A DNA stretch of 64,000 nucleotides from an uncultured Rheinheimera sp. (GCA_943913835.1 CALTZU010000003.1:1-64000); one strand, 5' to 3'. Counted from the first letter of the stretch, positions 27,060-36,291 are shown. Program-made: numbers and translations. The notes: generated by a model not told the origin, from the sequence alone.

Positions 27060-27250
27060 GGGAGATCCTGTGCTTGCGGTGAGGCTGATAAGGCGGATTT
27101 TAACACTGCCACAGCCAGAAGCCCAAACAACTTCTGCCCAAACACTAAACACAAGAACACTTGCCTTTCTGCTCTGGCGCAGTATGCTTGCGCTTTTATC
27201 GCGCCATCGACGCGAAAACCTCCCAAAAACGATCCAAAAAGAGTGGGCTT

Positions 27251-28093
27251 ATGCTGAGTTATCGTCACAGTTACCATGCAGGCAATCATGCCGATGTGAT
27301 TAAACATCTGGTTCAGATCAGTATACTGAACTACTTAAAACGCAAAGATAAGCCTTTTTGCTACCATGATACTCATGCTGGTGCCGGTTTATACAGCTTG
27401 CACAGTGAGCAAGCGCAAAAAACCACTGAATACCAAACGGGCATAGGTAAACTCTGGAACTATGCAGGGAATAACGCTGAGATCAAAGCTTATGTCGACA
27501 CCGTCAAGTTAGTCAACGAAACAACTGATTTGGCCTTTTATCCGGGCTCTCCGAAAATTGCCGATTTATTATGTCGCGCGACCGACACTATTCAGGCTAC
27601 CGAATTACATCCAACTGATCACCCTATTCTGGCCAGTCAGTTCCAACGCCGTAAACATTGCCGTATTGAAAAAATGGACGCCTGGGCCGGACTACGTGCC
27701 ATGTTACCGCCTTTGGCTAAACGTGGCCTGGTATTAATAGATCCTCCTTATGAGCTGAAAACTGAATATCAGGACCTGATTAAGGGCTTACAGCAAGCGA
27801 TACAACGTTTTCCACAAGGCACTTATGCCATCTGGTACCCTGTGATAGAACGTCAGGCGGTAGAAAGCTTTATTGACGCTATTGTTGATACACAAATTCG
27901 TAATCAGCTGCGGATAGAATATTGTCCGCGGCCAGATGCGGAAGGTTTTGGTATGACAGGCAGTGGCATGCTGGTGATCAACCCACCTTTTACACTGAAA
28001 CAAGAAATGGAAAACTGCTTAAAAGAACTCTCTCCATTGCTTTCTCAAAACCCGGCAGCCCACTGGCAAGTCACTCAATTAGTTGATGAATAA
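27251..28093 (+). CDS. rlmJ: 23S rRNA m6A2030 methyltransferase RlmJ
   Basis: 280 aa, the canonical length. The N-terminus MLSYRHSYHAGNHADVIKH, then DTHAGAGLYSL (SAM site) and catalytic DPPYELKTEY are diagnostic for RlmJ (formerly YhiR), which methylates adenine 2030 of 23S rRNA. The ATG at 27251 is fixed by homology; 30 upstream in-frame codons are intergenic. The S1/P1 nuclease gene follows by 10 bp and is likely cotranscribed. Confidence 0.95.
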   Translation: MLSYRHSYHAGNHADVIKHLVQISILNYLKRKDKPFCYHDTHAGAGLYSLHSEQAQKTTEYQTGIGKLWNYAGNNAEIKAYVDTVKLVNETTDLAFYPGSPKIADLLCRATDTIQATELHPTDHPILASQFQRRKHCRIEKMDAWAGLRAMLPPLAKRGLVLIDPPYELKTEYQDLIKGLQQAIQRFPQGTYAIWYPVIERQAVESFIDAIVDTQIRNQLRIEYCPRPDAEGFGMTGSGMLVINPPFTLKQEMENCLKELSPLLSQNPAAHWQVTQLVDE

Positions 28094-28103
28094 GGAAAAC
28101 TCC

Positions 28104-28877
28104 ATGCGTAATCTGGTATTAGCTCTGGCGCTGTTTTGTAGTCCGGTTTTCGCTTTTGGCGAGTTAGGCCACCAGATGGTCTGCTCTATGGCTTATCAAT
28201 TATTAAGCCCGGCCAGCCAGCAAAAAGTACAGCAACTGATGCAATTACATGAACAAAAGGACTTCGCTCAGTCCTGTTCCTGGCCAGATCAGGTACGCTC
28301 TTTGCCGGAATATCAGCACACCAAAGTCTGGCATTACGTCAATATCAAGCGCACCGACACTAAAGTCACTATGCAGCATTGCCCTACTGAAGGTTGTGTT
28401 TTGTCTGCAATAGAACAACAACGACAAAAACTAACGCCTTTTGCTCCATCTAAACAGCAACTGGAGGCCTTATTATTTGTGGGTCATTTTATTGCAGATT
28501 TGCACCAGCCTTTACATGCTGGTTATGCGGATGATTTAGGAGGCAATAAAACTGCAGTTTATTTTGAAGGCGAGCCCTCTAATTTACATGGTGTCTGGGA
28601 TAGCAGAATTCTCGAAGCAGCGTCCTATCAAAACGAAACCAAACAGCAAGCCTTGTATCAGGCGCTGTTAAATAAGCAAAAAGAATGGCAACAGATCAGT
28701 GTACTGGATTGGGCCAATGAGTCGGTGTTGTTGGTAAAACTGATTTATCAGGGCTATAAACCAGGTATGTTGATAGATCAAACTTACCAGCAGCAACATT
28801 TGCCAGAATTGGAACAGCGGCTTCAACAAGCCGCTGTGCGTCTGGCGTTAGTGCTGGAGCAAAGCTTTGGCCTCTAG
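28104..28877 (+). CDS. S1/P1-type nuclease, exported
   Basis: About 257 aa with a signal peptide (MRNLVLALALFCSPVFA). The zinc-dependent nuclease pattern is present: mature N-terminus FGELGHQMV (His), SCSWPDQVR (Asp), WHYVNI (His), HFIADLHQPLHAG (His, Asp, His) and NLHGVWDSRI (His, Asp). These supply the trinuclear Zn site for single-strand nuclease/3'-nucleotidase activity. Unusually the first mature residue is Phe where P1/S1 have Trp. AAGGAAAA precedes the ATG. Its end overlaps the convergent gene by 4 bases. It could recycle phosphate and nucleosides from extracellular nucleic acids. Confidence 0.9.
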   Translation: MRNLVLALALFCSPVFAFGELGHQMVCSMAYQLLSPASQQKVQQLMQLHEQKDFAQSCSWPDQVRSLPEYQHTKVWHYVNIKRTDTKVTMQHCPTEGCVLSAIEQQRQKLTPFAPSKQQLEALLFVGHFIADLHQPLHAGYADDLGGNKTAVYFEGEPSNLHGVWDSRILEAASYQNETKQQALYQALLNKQKEWQQISVLDWANESVLLVKLIYQGYKPGMLIDQTYQQQHLPELEQRLQQAAVRLALVLEQSFGL

Positions 28878-30427
28878 CGCAGGTTAAATTCGCTCAGTAT
28901 AAAGGTTTTATATTTGCTCAGTTTTAACTGACTGAGCAAATTGGCTAAGTGTTCCTGATGGGACAAGTAAGTGGGTTCTGCCAGATACGCTTTGTAATAC
29001 ATTTGAGCTGCAGGCCGTAACTCCGCTTCTTTTTCATGTCGCAACCCCATTTGGGCATAAATCTGGCCTCTATCAGCTTTTGGGTAAATCATCTGAAATG
29101 CCTGCAATTGAACACAGGCAGCATAAACTTTGTGCATGCTGTGTGGCATCAGATTCAAGGCTTTGTTACTCAGATAGATTAAATCAAAAGCAGCATTCAT
29201 TTTTCCAAGGCTGGCCATCAGAGCGGCTCCATGACATTGACTGGCAACAGACATCTGCATAGATGATAAATGTTGTTTCTGCTTTTCTAAGAAAGCGATC
29301 GCCGCTTCTTTGCCATCAGCCTGAGCAACCAGGCTGCCCTGTAACCAGATAATGTCAGCTGCAAACTGACTGGCTTCTTTATCTGTGATCAACTGGCGAA
29401 AACACTGCTGTAACATGGTCTGATACGCAACTAGTCGCTGCTCGGACTGTGGTTGAGCTATTAAAAACAGCAGTACTTTGCACAAGCTCATGGTCAACAT
29501 GCAAAACTGATAACCGCTACCTGCAAGTCGCCTTTTTCGTTCAATTAATTCAATAGCTTGTTCTGTCTTATCTGACAGCATCATCACCAGCTTCACTAAT
29601 TGAGTAATCCGGGTCGACATTCCTGCTGTTGGCAATTTACCAGCAATATCACAAGCTCTGCTGTAGTCTTCATCTTCCAGTGCCAGATAAATTTGCCAGA
29701 CCTCTTTTCTTTCCTGGTAACAGGACTGCTCATCGCTGCCATTTGCCAGGAAGTGACTACAGGACTCCAGATCGGCTTGTTCGTAGTCCAGCAAAAATTG
29801 CAGCCACAAGGCCCAGTCTTGTTGCCTGGCACATGCAGCTTTAATGGAAGCAGAGGCAGCATCAAATACTCCGAGCTCAAGCAAAAGCTGAGCCTTTAAT
29901 TGCAGCACAGCGGCCGGAGTCTCAGATCCTGCTTTTTGTTGTAATTCACCTATTAATTTAAAGGCATCAACATAACGGCGTTTATGGACCAGAGGCAGGA
30001 TCTGATCCATAAATGGTTTCAATCGCACATGGAGTTTAAGTTGCTCGTCTATATGAAATTTGTTGCATGGCCTGTTGAGGAAATCAATCTGATGAAAGGG
30101 GTAATCCACCGCATATTTCTGCCGCTCGGTGGCAGCTGATAACACCACCAAACGACAGTAAGGGCTGACGATATTTTTCATCAGCAACAGCTCTATCATA
30201 TCGGCCCCAACCATCGAAGGTTCCGCATCATAATCAAGAAAAATCACATCATAAGGAGCAACTTGCTCACTAGCCAACAACAGCTGAGCAGAGCGGCTAA
30301 GTTCCACTTTCTTGATACCAAGGCTGGTCAGTATTTGTTTCAACTGATGACCAGACGCCGGGTCAGACTCAAGGACTAACACATTGAGATCAAATAACTT
30401 ACTAAAATCAAATCGGGTAAGACTCAA
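28874..30427 (-). CDS. Response regulator with C-terminal helical (TPR-like) repeats
   Basis: 517 aa. Residues 12-135 form a receiver domain: acidic patch replaced by LESDPASG, phosphoacceptor Asp in VIFLDYDAE, Thr/Ser in VVLSAAT, and FLNRPCNK where the usual conserved Lys of FLxKP is Arg. The remaining 370 residues are all-helical with loose TPR-like periodicity (repeated A..L..Q..Y..A). No DNA-binding domain is present, so output is by protein contact, as in VieB-like or PilZ-less adaptor regulators. The start is TTG with GAGG upstream, as no early ATG exists. Confidence 0.8.
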   Translation of the reverse strand: MSLTRFDFSKLFDLNVLVLESDPASGHQLKQILTSLGIKKVELSRSAQLLLASEQVAPYDVIFLDYDAEPSMVGADMIELLLMKNIVSPYCRLVVLSAATERQKYAVDYPFHQIDFLNRPCNKFHIDEQLKLHVRLKPFMDQILPLVHKRRYVDAFKLIGELQQKAGSETPAAVLQLKAQLLLELGVFDAASASIKAACARQQDWALWLQFLLDYEQADLESCSHFLANGSDEQSCYQERKEVWQIYLALEDEDYSRACDIAGKLPTAGMSTRITQLVKLVMMLSDKTEQAIELIERKRRLAGSGYQFCMLTMSLCKVLLFLIAQPQSEQRLVAYQTMLQQCFRQLITDKEASQFAADIIWLQGSLVAQADGKEAAIAFLEKQKQHLSSMQMSVASQCHGAALMASLGKMNAAFDLIYLSNKALNLMPHSMHKVYAACVQLQAFQMIYPKADRGQIYAQMGLRHEKEAELRPAAQMYYKAYLAEPTYLSHQEHLANLLSQLKLSKYKTFILSEFNLR

Positions 30428-30566
30428 ACCTTTGCCTCGTTTTTCTCAGATCCACGATCCATGCCACTGATGTTACTTTAGTGTAGGCGCAACATGGCCA
30501 GTCGCAAAAGAAAAATTTGGAAAAAACGATACGAAATCTGAGGCTTGGCTTATTTTTTAGCCAAAA

Positions 30567-30899
30567 TTAGTCCTGCCCACGCCAGCGCGCATGACATAAG
30601 GTTTCAAATTTTTCTTTGCTTAATAAAATTCTGGCCAATACCATCTCTGTATCGCCATTGATATCAGCCAAACCTATATGAGCTTCGACGTGCAACTCAG
30701 GATCTATGTCCATAGCGATCAGCTCTACCCAATCCCCGGTAGCGGGCACTAAATCAACATAAGCTGAAGCTGCAGCCTGTTGTTGATACAACAGATAATC
30801 CGCCGTAGACAGATTCTCCTCTGCCAATTCTTCAAAAATTGCAAAAGCGTGATCGCACAACTCATCCAAAGTCCAGAGTTCTAGTTCTGAGCCAGTCAT
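30567..30899 (-). CDS. Acidic hypothetical protein, 110 aa
   Basis: Family not recognised with certainty. A soluble, strongly acidic protein: helical N-terminus (LELWTLDELCDHAFAIFEELAEENLSTADY) and beta-rich C-terminus (DWVELIAMDIDPELHVEAHIGLADI). GGAGA-like sequence precedes the ATG (CTCTGTGGAGAAATG on the coding strand). Single gene between two divergent or terminated units. It is probably real by codon use. Confidence 0.6.
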   Translation of the reverse strand: MTGSELELWTLDELCDHAFAIFEELAEENLSTADYLLYQQQAAASAYVDLVPATGDWVELIAMDIDPELHVEAHIGLADINGDTEMVLARILLSKEKFETLCHARWRGQD

Positions 30900-31053
30900 T
30901 CATTTCTCCACAGAGATAAATCAAAGGCTGCAGTATACCAATAGCATTTCAATCCTGCCCAGACCGGGTAGGGCTAAAGTCGAATATTTACTGGCATCCA
31001 AAGCTACAGCTCGGTAGCATAGCGCCATTTTCTGTCCGGTCTGAGATAAAACA

Positions 31054-31440
31054 ATGCAACAACGTTTAAGCTTAATCAGCCTGTTAGTGGCTGACTATGA
31101 TGAAGCTATAGCCTTTTATACCCAAAAGCTTGGGTTCGACTTACTGGAAGACAGTCCACAAGGTGAAAAACGTTGGGTAGTCGTCAGGCCCAAAGGTGCA
31201 CTTGAAACCGCAATTTTATTGGCCAAAGCCAGTAATGAGCAGCAAAAGCTGCAGATCGGCAATCAATGTGGCGGCAGGGTTTTTCTGTTTTTGCATACAG
31301 ATGATTTCTGGCGTGATCACCGCATGATGCAACAGCAAGGAGTCAAGTTCCTCGAAACACCACGGCAAGAAACTTATGGTACTGTGGCTGTATTTGAAGA
31401 TTTATACGGTACCCGCTGGGACCTGCTGCAACTAAATTAA
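31054..31440 (+). CDS. VOC-superfamily (glyoxalase-like) protein
   Basis: 128 aa, one glyoxalase/bleomycin-resistance fold built of two beta-alpha-beta units: LISLLVADYDEAIAFYTQKLGFDLLED at the start and FLETPRQETYGTVAVFEDLYGTRWDLLQ at the end. The usual metal ligands (His/Glu) are only partly evident, with a Glu in VAVFEDLYG-type position. The substrate is unknown. It stands alone, 67 bp before rlmA. Confidence 0.88.
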   Translation: MQQRLSLISLLVADYDEAIAFYTQKLGFDLLEDSPQGEKRWVVVRPKGALETAILLAKASNEQQKLQIGNQCGGRVFLFLHTDDFWRDHRMMQQQGVKFLETPRQETYGTVAVFEDLYGTRWDLLQLN

Positions 31441-31507
31441 CCTGACATCGGAATAAGCCGATGCTTAAGACCCCGAGTTCAGGTTAAATTCAACCGGAGA
31501 AGCTTCT

Positions 31508-32317
31508 ATGTATCTTTGCCCGCTATGCCAGCAGAACCTGACACAGCAAAATAACAGCTTTGTTTGCGGATCCAATCATAGCTTTGATCTGGCGAAAGAG
31601 GGCTATTTGCATTTACTGCCAGTGCAGCAAAAAAACTCCAAAGTTCCAGGTGATTCAGCGCTGATGATGCAAAGTCGTCGTGATTTTTTAAACGCGGGCT
31701 ATTATCAGCCTTTATCTGATGCAGTGAATCAATGTTTTTCTGCCGTGCTACCACAAAACGCAACTTTGCTCGATCTGGGCTGTGGTGAAGGTTATTACAG
31801 CAATAGATTATTTCAGAACCTGACGGACAAAAACCTGCAAATCTACGGCTTGGATATTGCCAAAACAGCCATTAAAAAAGCAGCCAAAAGCTACCCTGCC
31901 CTGCGGTTTTGTGTTGCCAGTGCCTGGCATTTACCTTTTGCAGAGCAAAGCTTTGATGCTGCACTTAAACTTTGTGCGCCTTGCGAACCAGAGGAACTTG
32001 CCAGGGTGCTAAAAGCAGATGGCCTGCTACTGACAGTCACACCAGCGCCAGAGCATTTGCTGGAAATAAAACAGCAGGTATACAGCTCTGTGCGTCTGCA
32101 CAGTGATCAGATTGAAGCCATCAAAGGCTTTGAGCATCAACAACGCCAACAACTTAAATTACAGCTCACAGAGTTACCAGATCAGATGCTGTTAAATTTG
32201 CTGGAAATGACCCCCTTAGCCTGGAAATTTAAACCAGAACAGAAACAGAGCTTTGCGGCAAGCTCTCCTCAGATCACTCTGGACTTTTATTTGGACTTGT
32301 ATCGAAAAAATCGTTGA
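31508..32317 (+). CDS. rlmA: 23S rRNA m1G745 methyltransferase RlmA
   Basis: 269 aa, canonical length. N-terminal zinc finger CPLCQQNL...FVCGSNHSFDLAKEGY with Cys/Cys/Cys/His ligands, then PGDSALMMQSRRDFLNAGYYQPL and the SAM-binding motif LLDLGCGEGYYSN. In E. coli RlmA (RrmA) methylates G745 in helix 35 of 23S rRNA. CGGAGAAG precedes the ATG. Confidence 0.93.
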   Translation: MYLCPLCQQNLTQQNNSFVCGSNHSFDLAKEGYLHLLPVQQKNSKVPGDSALMMQSRRDFLNAGYYQPLSDAVNQCFSAVLPQNATLLDLGCGEGYYSNRLFQNLTDKNLQIYGLDIAKTAIKKAAKSYPALRFCVASAWHLPFAEQSFDAALKLCAPCEPEELARVLKADGLLLTVTPAPEHLLEIKQQVYSSVRLHSDQIEAIKGFEHQQRQQLKLQLTELPDQMLLNLLEMTPLAWKFKPEQKQSFAASSPQITLDFYLDLYRKNR

Positions 32318-32401
32318 GACAAACGGCGCACAGACTGGCAAAACCTTTGCATTAATTTGCATGGATCCATTGGAGGGCAATAGCTCAGGTGTTGGTTGTA
32401 G

Positions 32402-34378
32402 ATGCAGTTTTTTTTCGAACATCATAAAAATGACTTAAAGCCCCATATGAGTGGCGTTTTACACTACGAACAAAAGTTAACTGAACTGGACAATTGGTGG
32501 AGCAAGGTCAGTTTAATAGGGAAAATCAATAGTTTACGTCTTGGTTCTACCATACTGGACAACATGGATCAGACCAAAAAACGTTTTACCGAATTGCAGC
32601 AAATACTGATAGACAATTTACTGCTGGAACAAACTAAAAAGACCTTGTTAACAGACCAGGCCTGCAGCCAGATCGCCATAGATATACTGATCCGTAACTT
32701 ATTTGAACGTACAGCGGATATAGGCTTCTTAGCCACAGACTCACAAATTTGCAGCTTTCTGGCAAATCCTGATGCAGAAGCCGCAGCGGCATTGCAACAG
32801 CATTTAGCGGCCTATGTCAGCTACTATTCGGTGTATCAGGATGTGATAGTACTGAGTCCTGACGGCCAGATCCTGCTCAGACTTGATCAGTCGCAAAGCC
32901 AAGACTTGAGTCAGGACCCTTTAGTGCAGTACTGCCTGCAACATCCGCAGCAATTCAGCGAAACTTTCCGCTATTCTGATTTGCAGCCTCAGCAAAAACA
33001 GAGCCTGATATATGCCCAGGCTGTAGTATCAGACCAGGGAACTACCTTAGGTGTATTGTGCCTTTGCTTTAAGTTTGATGACGAAATAACGACTATTTTC
33101 AGAAACTTACTACCCGAGCATAGCCAAAGTATTTTACTGCTGCAGGCCGAAGATGGTCAGACTGTTTTTAGTTCCGATCCGGAGAAGCTGCCGCCGCAAC
33201 GCACTTCGGGACGGCAACAGCAATTAGGACTCAGAAAAGTAGAAAACCGTGATTACCTGCTCAGTTTTGCTCAGACTCAAGGCTATCAGGGGTACTTTGG
33301 CCCGGCTTGGCAAACCCAGATTTGGACACCATTAAAAAGCTTATCGACTCAGACCAAAACCGCCCAGCAAGCGATGAGCATGGGTGATCATAAGCTATTT
33401 CCTGAACTGTTTCATATCCATCGATCTTCGTTGCAGGTGAACGACGAACTCAGTCTGATTGTATTAAATGGCGTAATTTCAGCGGCCCGTAACGAAGCTG
33501 TAGAGTTTGTGCCTGTGCTGGATGCCATCCGCGGTATAGGCAAAGAAATCCACCAGGTGTTTTCACATTCAGTGGAAGAACTGGCTAATACGGTGCTGCA
33601 CAGTCAGTTGGAAGAACTGGTGATGTTAGCGCGGCAGGCTCTGGATATTATGGACAGGAACCTGTACGAAAGAGCGAACGACTGCCGCTGGTGGGCACAC
33701 AATAAAAAATTCCAATTGCTGTTGCAAAATCCTAGCCAGGAAAATCGACAGGTAGCAGCCGAAGAACTTGCCTATATAAATGATTTATATACGGTTTATT
33801 CCAATATTTACCTCTACGATAAGGCTCAGCGTATTTTGTGCAGTGCTCGGGCCGAAGCCGACCCTCAGCAGCAAATGCCAGTAAACAGCGGTTCTGCAGA
33901 CTGCCTGTTATTAAGTGCTGCAGACCAGTATGCGGTCAGCTCCTTTGTTCCCAGCGCTTTGTATCAGCAGCAATCTACCTACATTTACCATGCGCCTGTA
34001 TTCAGCGACAGCGCAAACAAAGCCAGCGGAGGTATAGCCTTAGTCTTTGATAGCGCGCCACAATTTAGTGCAATGTTGTCGGATATTTTGCCCAAAAATG
34101 AGCAGGGCGAAGTGAAGGCTGATTTTTCAGCCTGTTTTATCGATGAAAAAGGCAGAGTTTTGTCATCCAGCAACACTAAACTCTGGGCTCTTGACGAGAT
34201 TCTCCCCTTGTCTGCAGAGTTAATTGACTCAGCCCGGCAGCAAGCGGTCTGCGAGCGTATCACTTTGAAGCAACAAAAATACTGGTTTGCGATAGCCTAT
34301 TCCAAAGGCTATCGCGAGTACAAAGTCACGGACGGTTACCACAATCCGGTATATTGTTGTGTGATGCTGCAGTCCTGA
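32402..34378 (+). CDS. Soluble double-module cache-like sensor protein, no output domain
   Basis: 658 aa. No signal peptide, transmembrane helix or known output domain is visible. The protein is an internal duplication: residues about 90-320 (NLFERTADIGFLA, SYYSVYQDVIVLSPDGQIL, GVLCLCFKFD, GQTVFSSDPEKL) align with about 412-655 (NLYERANDCRWWA, DLYTVYSNIYLYDKAQRIL, GIALVFDSAP, GRVLSSSNTKLW). Each half looks like a cache/PAS-like ligand-binding fold preceded by a long helix, but cache domains are normally periplasmic. A helical linker (VLDAIRGIGKEIHQVFSHSVEELANTV) joins them. Function unknown; a cytosolic sensor or chemotaxis adaptor is plausible. Confidence 0.75.
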   Translation: MQFFFEHHKNDLKPHMSGVLHYEQKLTELDNWWSKVSLIGKINSLRLGSTILDNMDQTKKRFTELQQILIDNLLLEQTKKTLLTDQACSQIAIDILIRNLFERTADIGFLATDSQICSFLANPDAEAAAALQQHLAAYVSYYSVYQDVIVLSPDGQILLRLDQSQSQDLSQDPLVQYCLQHPQQFSETFRYSDLQPQQKQSLIYAQAVVSDQGTTLGVLCLCFKFDDEITTIFRNLLPEHSQSILLLQAEDGQTVFSSDPEKLPPQRTSGRQQQLGLRKVENRDYLLSFAQTQGYQGYFGPAWQTQIWTPLKSLSTQTKTAQQAMSMGDHKLFPELFHIHRSSLQVNDELSLIVLNGVISAARNEAVEFVPVLDAIRGIGKEIHQVFSHSVEELANTVLHSQLEELVMLARQALDIMDRNLYERANDCRWWAHNKKFQLLLQNPSQENRQVAAEELAYINDLYTVYSNIYLYDKAQRILCSARAEADPQQQMPVNSGSADCLLLSAADQYAVSSFVPSALYQQQSTYIYHAPVFSDSANKASGGIALVFDSAPQFSAMLSDILPKNEQGEVKADFSACFIDEKGRVLSSSNTKLWALDEILPLSAELIDSARQQAVCERITLKQQKYWFAIAYSKGYREYKVTDGYHNPVYCCVMLQS

Positions 34379-34812
34379 CAATGCGCCTCAGGCTTGCATC
34401 AAATAAAGCGATAGAGTCAATTGAATTAAAACGTTATCTTTAGGTTGTATCCATCTTTATGCTGACCCCGGTCAACAGAAGATGGATGCAGCAATTTCAG
34501 CAGAATTCAGTTTCTAAGCAGAAATCCCATCGCCGGCAACAGCAGTGCCGCGCTTCGTTGCACCAGCTCTTGTTCTATTGTTTTTAAATGGCATCTATAG
34601 CTAAGTTCTGAACCTATAGCAAAAGCTGTGGTCCATGTGGTCATGCCATGCTGATCATCTTCAGCGTTGTAAAGCTATTGCCTCTGTCTGAAGTGAAGAG
34701 TTCTAGCGCAAGCGGTTTTATTCATCTCCCTGAACCGCTATTTTTCGCCCGGCTAACCAGCCGGGCTTTTTTTTGCAGTAGTGCCAGCAAGACAGCCCGG
34801 TTTAAGTATGGC
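34379..34812. other. 434-bp non-coding region with several hairpins
   Basis: No convincing gene. It contains an inverted repeat ATCCATCTT / AAGATGGAT (34449-34457, 34479-34487) enclosing a TGAC-CCCG-GTCA hairpin, a second hairpin AGCGGTT / AACCGCT (34711-34739) followed by ATTTTT, and then a strong terminator. A small untranslated RNA on the plus strand ending at the terminator is possible. An in-frame 65-codon stretch reads through both hairpins and is not called. Confidence 0.5.
34747..34774 (+). terminator. Strong intrinsic terminator
   Basis: GCCCGGCT-AACC-AGCCGGGC, an 8-bp GC stem with a 4-base loop, is followed by eight T. It terminates plus-strand transcription 370 bp beyond the cache-like gene; the minus strand has no U-tract. 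Confidence 0.9.
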
Positions 34813-36291
34813 TCAGTTCTGAATAGTGGTGACTCTGTTCCATAAATTCTGATTTTTACTGTACGAGAAGTACTCGTCCGGAAACCAGCACTTAGGTATT
34901 AATTCCATATTTTTGCGTTCTTCAAAATTGGACACTAGCTTACTTAGGATCTCTAACAGCCGTTCTTCACTCATTTTCTCGAGTTTTTTACGGGCCGTCG
35001 GGAAATATAAATTATTGTCCACGCTGACCACCACATTAGTACCGGTATTACTAAAAGCCATACCACGGGTAACGACCCTACATATCGGCATATCTGTGGC
35101 TGGCGGATACAAAGACACGACCAGCGCGTATTCGTACCGATCCAAATCACGTCTGTCTGAGTCTTTCGGAATATAAGTGACGCCATAACCCTGCGGAAAC
35201 AAACCGGTAATTTTAATCAAGGCTTCAACAGCCGCTTTGTGATAGTAACCGCGTTCCACACCACTTTGCAGCACCAGCACAGCTTTAGGTAAAGACTCAT
35301 AACTGTGGTTTAATTTAGTCGATAAGACGACCGAAGTATAAATTTGTGGAATTTTCAGCAGGTTACCTACACCACCTTCAGGCTTAATTGCATTTTTAAG
35401 CAAGGTATATACAAAGTTCAGTTTGTCCTGCTCGTTTTGGTTAAAGAGTTCACGCTCTTCTTTGGAATTACCAATATAACGATCACAAGCCAGTCCTTTG
35501 ATGACGTAATTCAGAGTTTCCTGATAATTAATTTTTAATAGTGCAACCCGGTTTTCGTCGTCGAGCACCCTAAACTCGTCCAAATCGCCATCAGCACCTT
35601 TGAGGATAGCCAAAGCATCCGGATGATAAGTGCCTATATCCTGTAAGATGGCCGCCATCAGTAAGGGCAGCTGCACGTCGTCACGAAAAGGTGAATAATC
35701 GGCTTTATATGCTGCATTGGAATTGTCCAGCATGTCTCTGGCGGCACGTACCTTGGCCTGCACATAGTTGTTATTCAGCTCGTTATCCAGCAATAAACGG
35801 TCCAGCAAACGCAGACTTAAAATACCTTTATACAAGTGTTTGAATTTTTGATTCACAGAGGCTACATATCTGCCATTGCTGGGAGCCAAAAGTTGAATGG
35901 TTCCGAGAAACTTAGAAGACATTTGCACTGTTTCTTCGAAGCTGTCTCCTTCTGTCAGTTGCAGTACTGACATACATACAGCTTTTAGACTTCGATAGCG
36001 CTCAACCCGGCTATCATCAAGCATACGGACATAAAGTTTTAACGCGGACTGAGCCTCAGCCAGCTGTTTTTGTTCAGCTGAAGACAACTCTGGCTTTTTA
36101 TCGAATTTCTGCACTTGTAACTGCAATTGCTGAAGTTTTTCATCCTGCTGTTTGGCATGACGAAAATAGTCAGTAGCCACTTCATAAACCGAATCGTTTA
36201 ATGCAGTGGCATCATGGATTTTGCTAAGGATAGTTTTTACGGTTTTACTGTATGAAGACTGACTTACTGTTCCCATCGACATTTCAGGCAT
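34813..36291 (-). CDS. Large conserved-type hypothetical, HD-domain-like centre
   Basis: 492 aa, cytosolic, family not firmly recognised. Residues 1-110 are helical/coiled coil (KQQDEKLQQLQLQVQKFD). The middle holds LPLLMAAILQDIGTYHPDALAIL, resembling the HD-signature helix (LLHDIG) of HD/HD-GYP and HDOD phosphohydrolases but with Gln-Asp replacing His-Asp, so it may be catalytically dead or a pseudo-HD scaffold. The C-terminal 180 residues are alpha/beta (VLQSGVERGYYHKAAVEALIKITGLFPQGYG, VVSVDNNLYFP). AAAGGATAG precedes the ATG. It might belong to signalling, given this genome's many c-di-GMP and chemotaxis genes. Confidence 0.65.
   Translation of the reverse strand: MPEMSMGTVSQSSYSKTVKTILSKIHDATALNDSVYEVATDYFRHAKQQDEKLQQLQLQVQKFDKKPELSSAEQKQLAEAQSALKLYVRMLDDSRVERYRSLKAVCMSVLQLTEGDSFEETVQMSSKFLGTIQLLAPSNGRYVASVNQKFKHLYKGILSLRLLDRLLLDNELNNNYVQAKVRAARDMLDNSNAAYKADYSPFRDDVQLPLLMAAILQDIGTYHPDALAILKGADGDLDEFRVLDDENRVALLKINYQETLNYVIKGLACDRYIGNSKEERELFNQNEQDKLNFVYTLLKNAIKPEGGVGNLLKIPQIYTSVVLSTKLNHSYESLPKAVLVLQSGVERGYYHKAAVEALIKITGLFPQGYGVTYIPKDSDRRDLDRYEYALVVSLYPPATDMPICRVVTRGMAFSNTGTNVVVSVDNNLYFPTARKKLEKMSEERLLEILSKLVSNFEERKNMELIPKCWFPDEYFSYSKNQNLWNRVTTIQN

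Noticed and set aside
34648..34845. 65-codon plus-strand frame
   Set aside because: Runs through two hairpins and a terminator; not a plausible protein.
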